NCBI GenBank assembly: GCA_004297665.1
Contig: SCUP01000311.1
Span: forward strand, 1 to 6,648
From: Nitrosarchaeum sp.
GTDB taxonomy: Archaea; Thermoproteota; Nitrososphaeria; Nitrososphaerales; Nitrosopumilaceae
Direction of reading: 5' to 3'
DNA length: 6,648 nt
Position 1 is the stretch's first letter; each line of letters begins with the position of its first letter. The notes beneath the pieces were generated by a model that was not told where the DNA came from, did not search any database, and saw nothing but the letters and a program-made list of their open reading frames with translations. Both the position numbers and the translations under genes were made by a program. Of the stretch, positions 5,216 to 6,648 are shown piece after piece.

Positions 5216-5773
5216 CTAATCTTCCCAACGAACTTTAGTTGCTATATTTTTAGCAATTAATGCCTGAGCATTTTCATACGGTATTGTTGCAATATCTTCT
5301 GTTTTAAAAGGTCCATATTTTTCCAAATCAGCGCCTATAATTTCATCTACTTCTTTAAGAAATCTAATGACAACAGTTTTGGTTTTATGATTTTGAGAAA
5401 TAGACTCAAGAAATTTTGATTTTCCGTTTATTGTTGCGGAGAGAATCATTTCAGTTCGTTCTCTTTGTTCCTCTTCTGCATCAAGGATAAATTTTTCTTC
5501 GTCTAAAAGATTTTTAAAATCTATATTATCTGATTTGGAAATTTTGTCAAGTCTAATATTAATTAAAAGTGATGTTAGTTCTGTAGCTGTATCAATTATG
5601 GTTTCTTTAATTTTACTTTCTACTCCATCAAATTCTTGTTTTTTCAAGTCACCAATAAAGTCGGAAAGATTTCTATAGAAATCAGGATTAATTTCTTGAA
5701 TTGAATCACTTTCAGTTTCTCGTAGGACTATATGATGTAATTTGTTAAGATCGATTTCATTTGTTTCTGACAT
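5216..5773 (-). CDS. gins51: DNA replication complex GINS subunit, Gins51 (Sld5/Psf1-like)
   Basis: The 185-residue product has the A-then-B domain order of archaeal Gins51. The N-terminal helical A domain begins with I-N-P-D-F-Y-R (28-34) and continues through long amphipathic, charged helices to about residue 125. The small C-terminal B domain (about 132-183) carries Y-G-P-F (153-156), D160, I-P-Y-E-N-A (164-169) and a final K-V-R-W strand, all typical of the family. GINS joins MCM helicase and a GAN/Cdc45-like partner in the replicative CMG-like complex, and Gins51 pairs with Gins23 or forms a homotetramer. The ATG at 5773 has a short AGGT ribosome-binding match five bases upstream. It is transcribed away from glnA across 54 bp. 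Confidence 0.88.
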   Translation of the reverse strand: MSETNEIDLNKLHHIVLRETESDSIQEINPDFYRNLSDFIGDLKKQEFDGVESKIKETIIDTATELTSLLINIRLDKISKSDNIDFKNLLDEEKFILDAEEEQRERTEMILSATINGKSKFLESISQNHKTKTVVIRFLKEVDEIIGADLEKYGPFKTEDIATIPYENAQALIAKNIATKVRWED

Positions 5774-5786
5774 TTCTTACCTAATC

Positions 5787-5794
5787 CTTAAATC
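5787..5794 (+). promoter_or_regulatory. Weak candidate TATA box for glutamine synthetase
   Basis: CTTAAATC in the 54-bp gap is centred about 37 bases before the TTG start. It would give a start site near 5816 and a leader of about 12 bases. No ribosome-binding sequence is visible in that leader. The gap also has to contain the promoter of the divergent gins51, for which I see no box at the right distance. Confidence 0.25.
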
Positions 5795-5827
5795 TCGGAT
5801 GTATTTGTGTTTGATTGAAGCATAAAA

Positions 5828-6648
<821 letters not shown>

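Overview
The window looks like ordinary chromosomal core from an ammonia-oxidising archaeon of the Nitrososphaerota (Thaumarchaeota), most likely a low-GC Nitrosopumilus or Nitrosarchaeum type. The evidence is strong A+T richness, an archaeal class I CCA-adding enzyme, an archaeal GINS subunit, an archaeal COG2112-type kinase, a tRNA gene without an encoded CCA, frequent TTG/GTG starts and at least one probable leaderless mRNA. The lineage is inferred from gene content and style, not from a database match.

Left block (1-2305, + strand): an RNA-end-processing operon. It holds the tail of the 2H phosphoesterase ThpR, the CCA-adding enzyme (ATGA overlap) and a small atypical protein kinase (26-nt overlap). 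Directly against the kinase stop codon, on the opposite strand, sits tRNA-Pro(GGG), which needs the neighbouring enzyme for its CCA end. Next comes a short + strand gene for a 71-residue protein with a Cys/His cluster, preceded by a possible translated 12-codon leader.

Middle block (2646-4539, - strand): a two-gene redox operon. A classical short-chain dehydrogenase is followed after one base by an FAD oxidoreductase of the sulfide:quinone reductase / flavocytochrome c sulfide dehydrogenase type, which begins with TTG. Divergent from it, across a 124-bp A/T-rich promoter region, is an AN1 zinc-finger protein that starts with GTG and is probably leaderless.

Right block (4900-6648): a three-helix membrane protein and, upstream of it on the same (-) strand, the replication factor Gins51. 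Divergent from Gins51, 54 bp away, is glutamine synthetase (TTG start). It is cut by the window edge just as it enters its ATP-site motif.

I see no CRISPR array, insertion sequence, integrase, phage gene or defence system. The points most worth a second look are an Asn at the expected third catalytic carboxylate of the CCA enzyme, the Cys pair of the flavoprotein, the head-on tRNA/kinase junction with the possible leader ORF beyond it, and a hairpin that contains the stop codons of two convergent genes.
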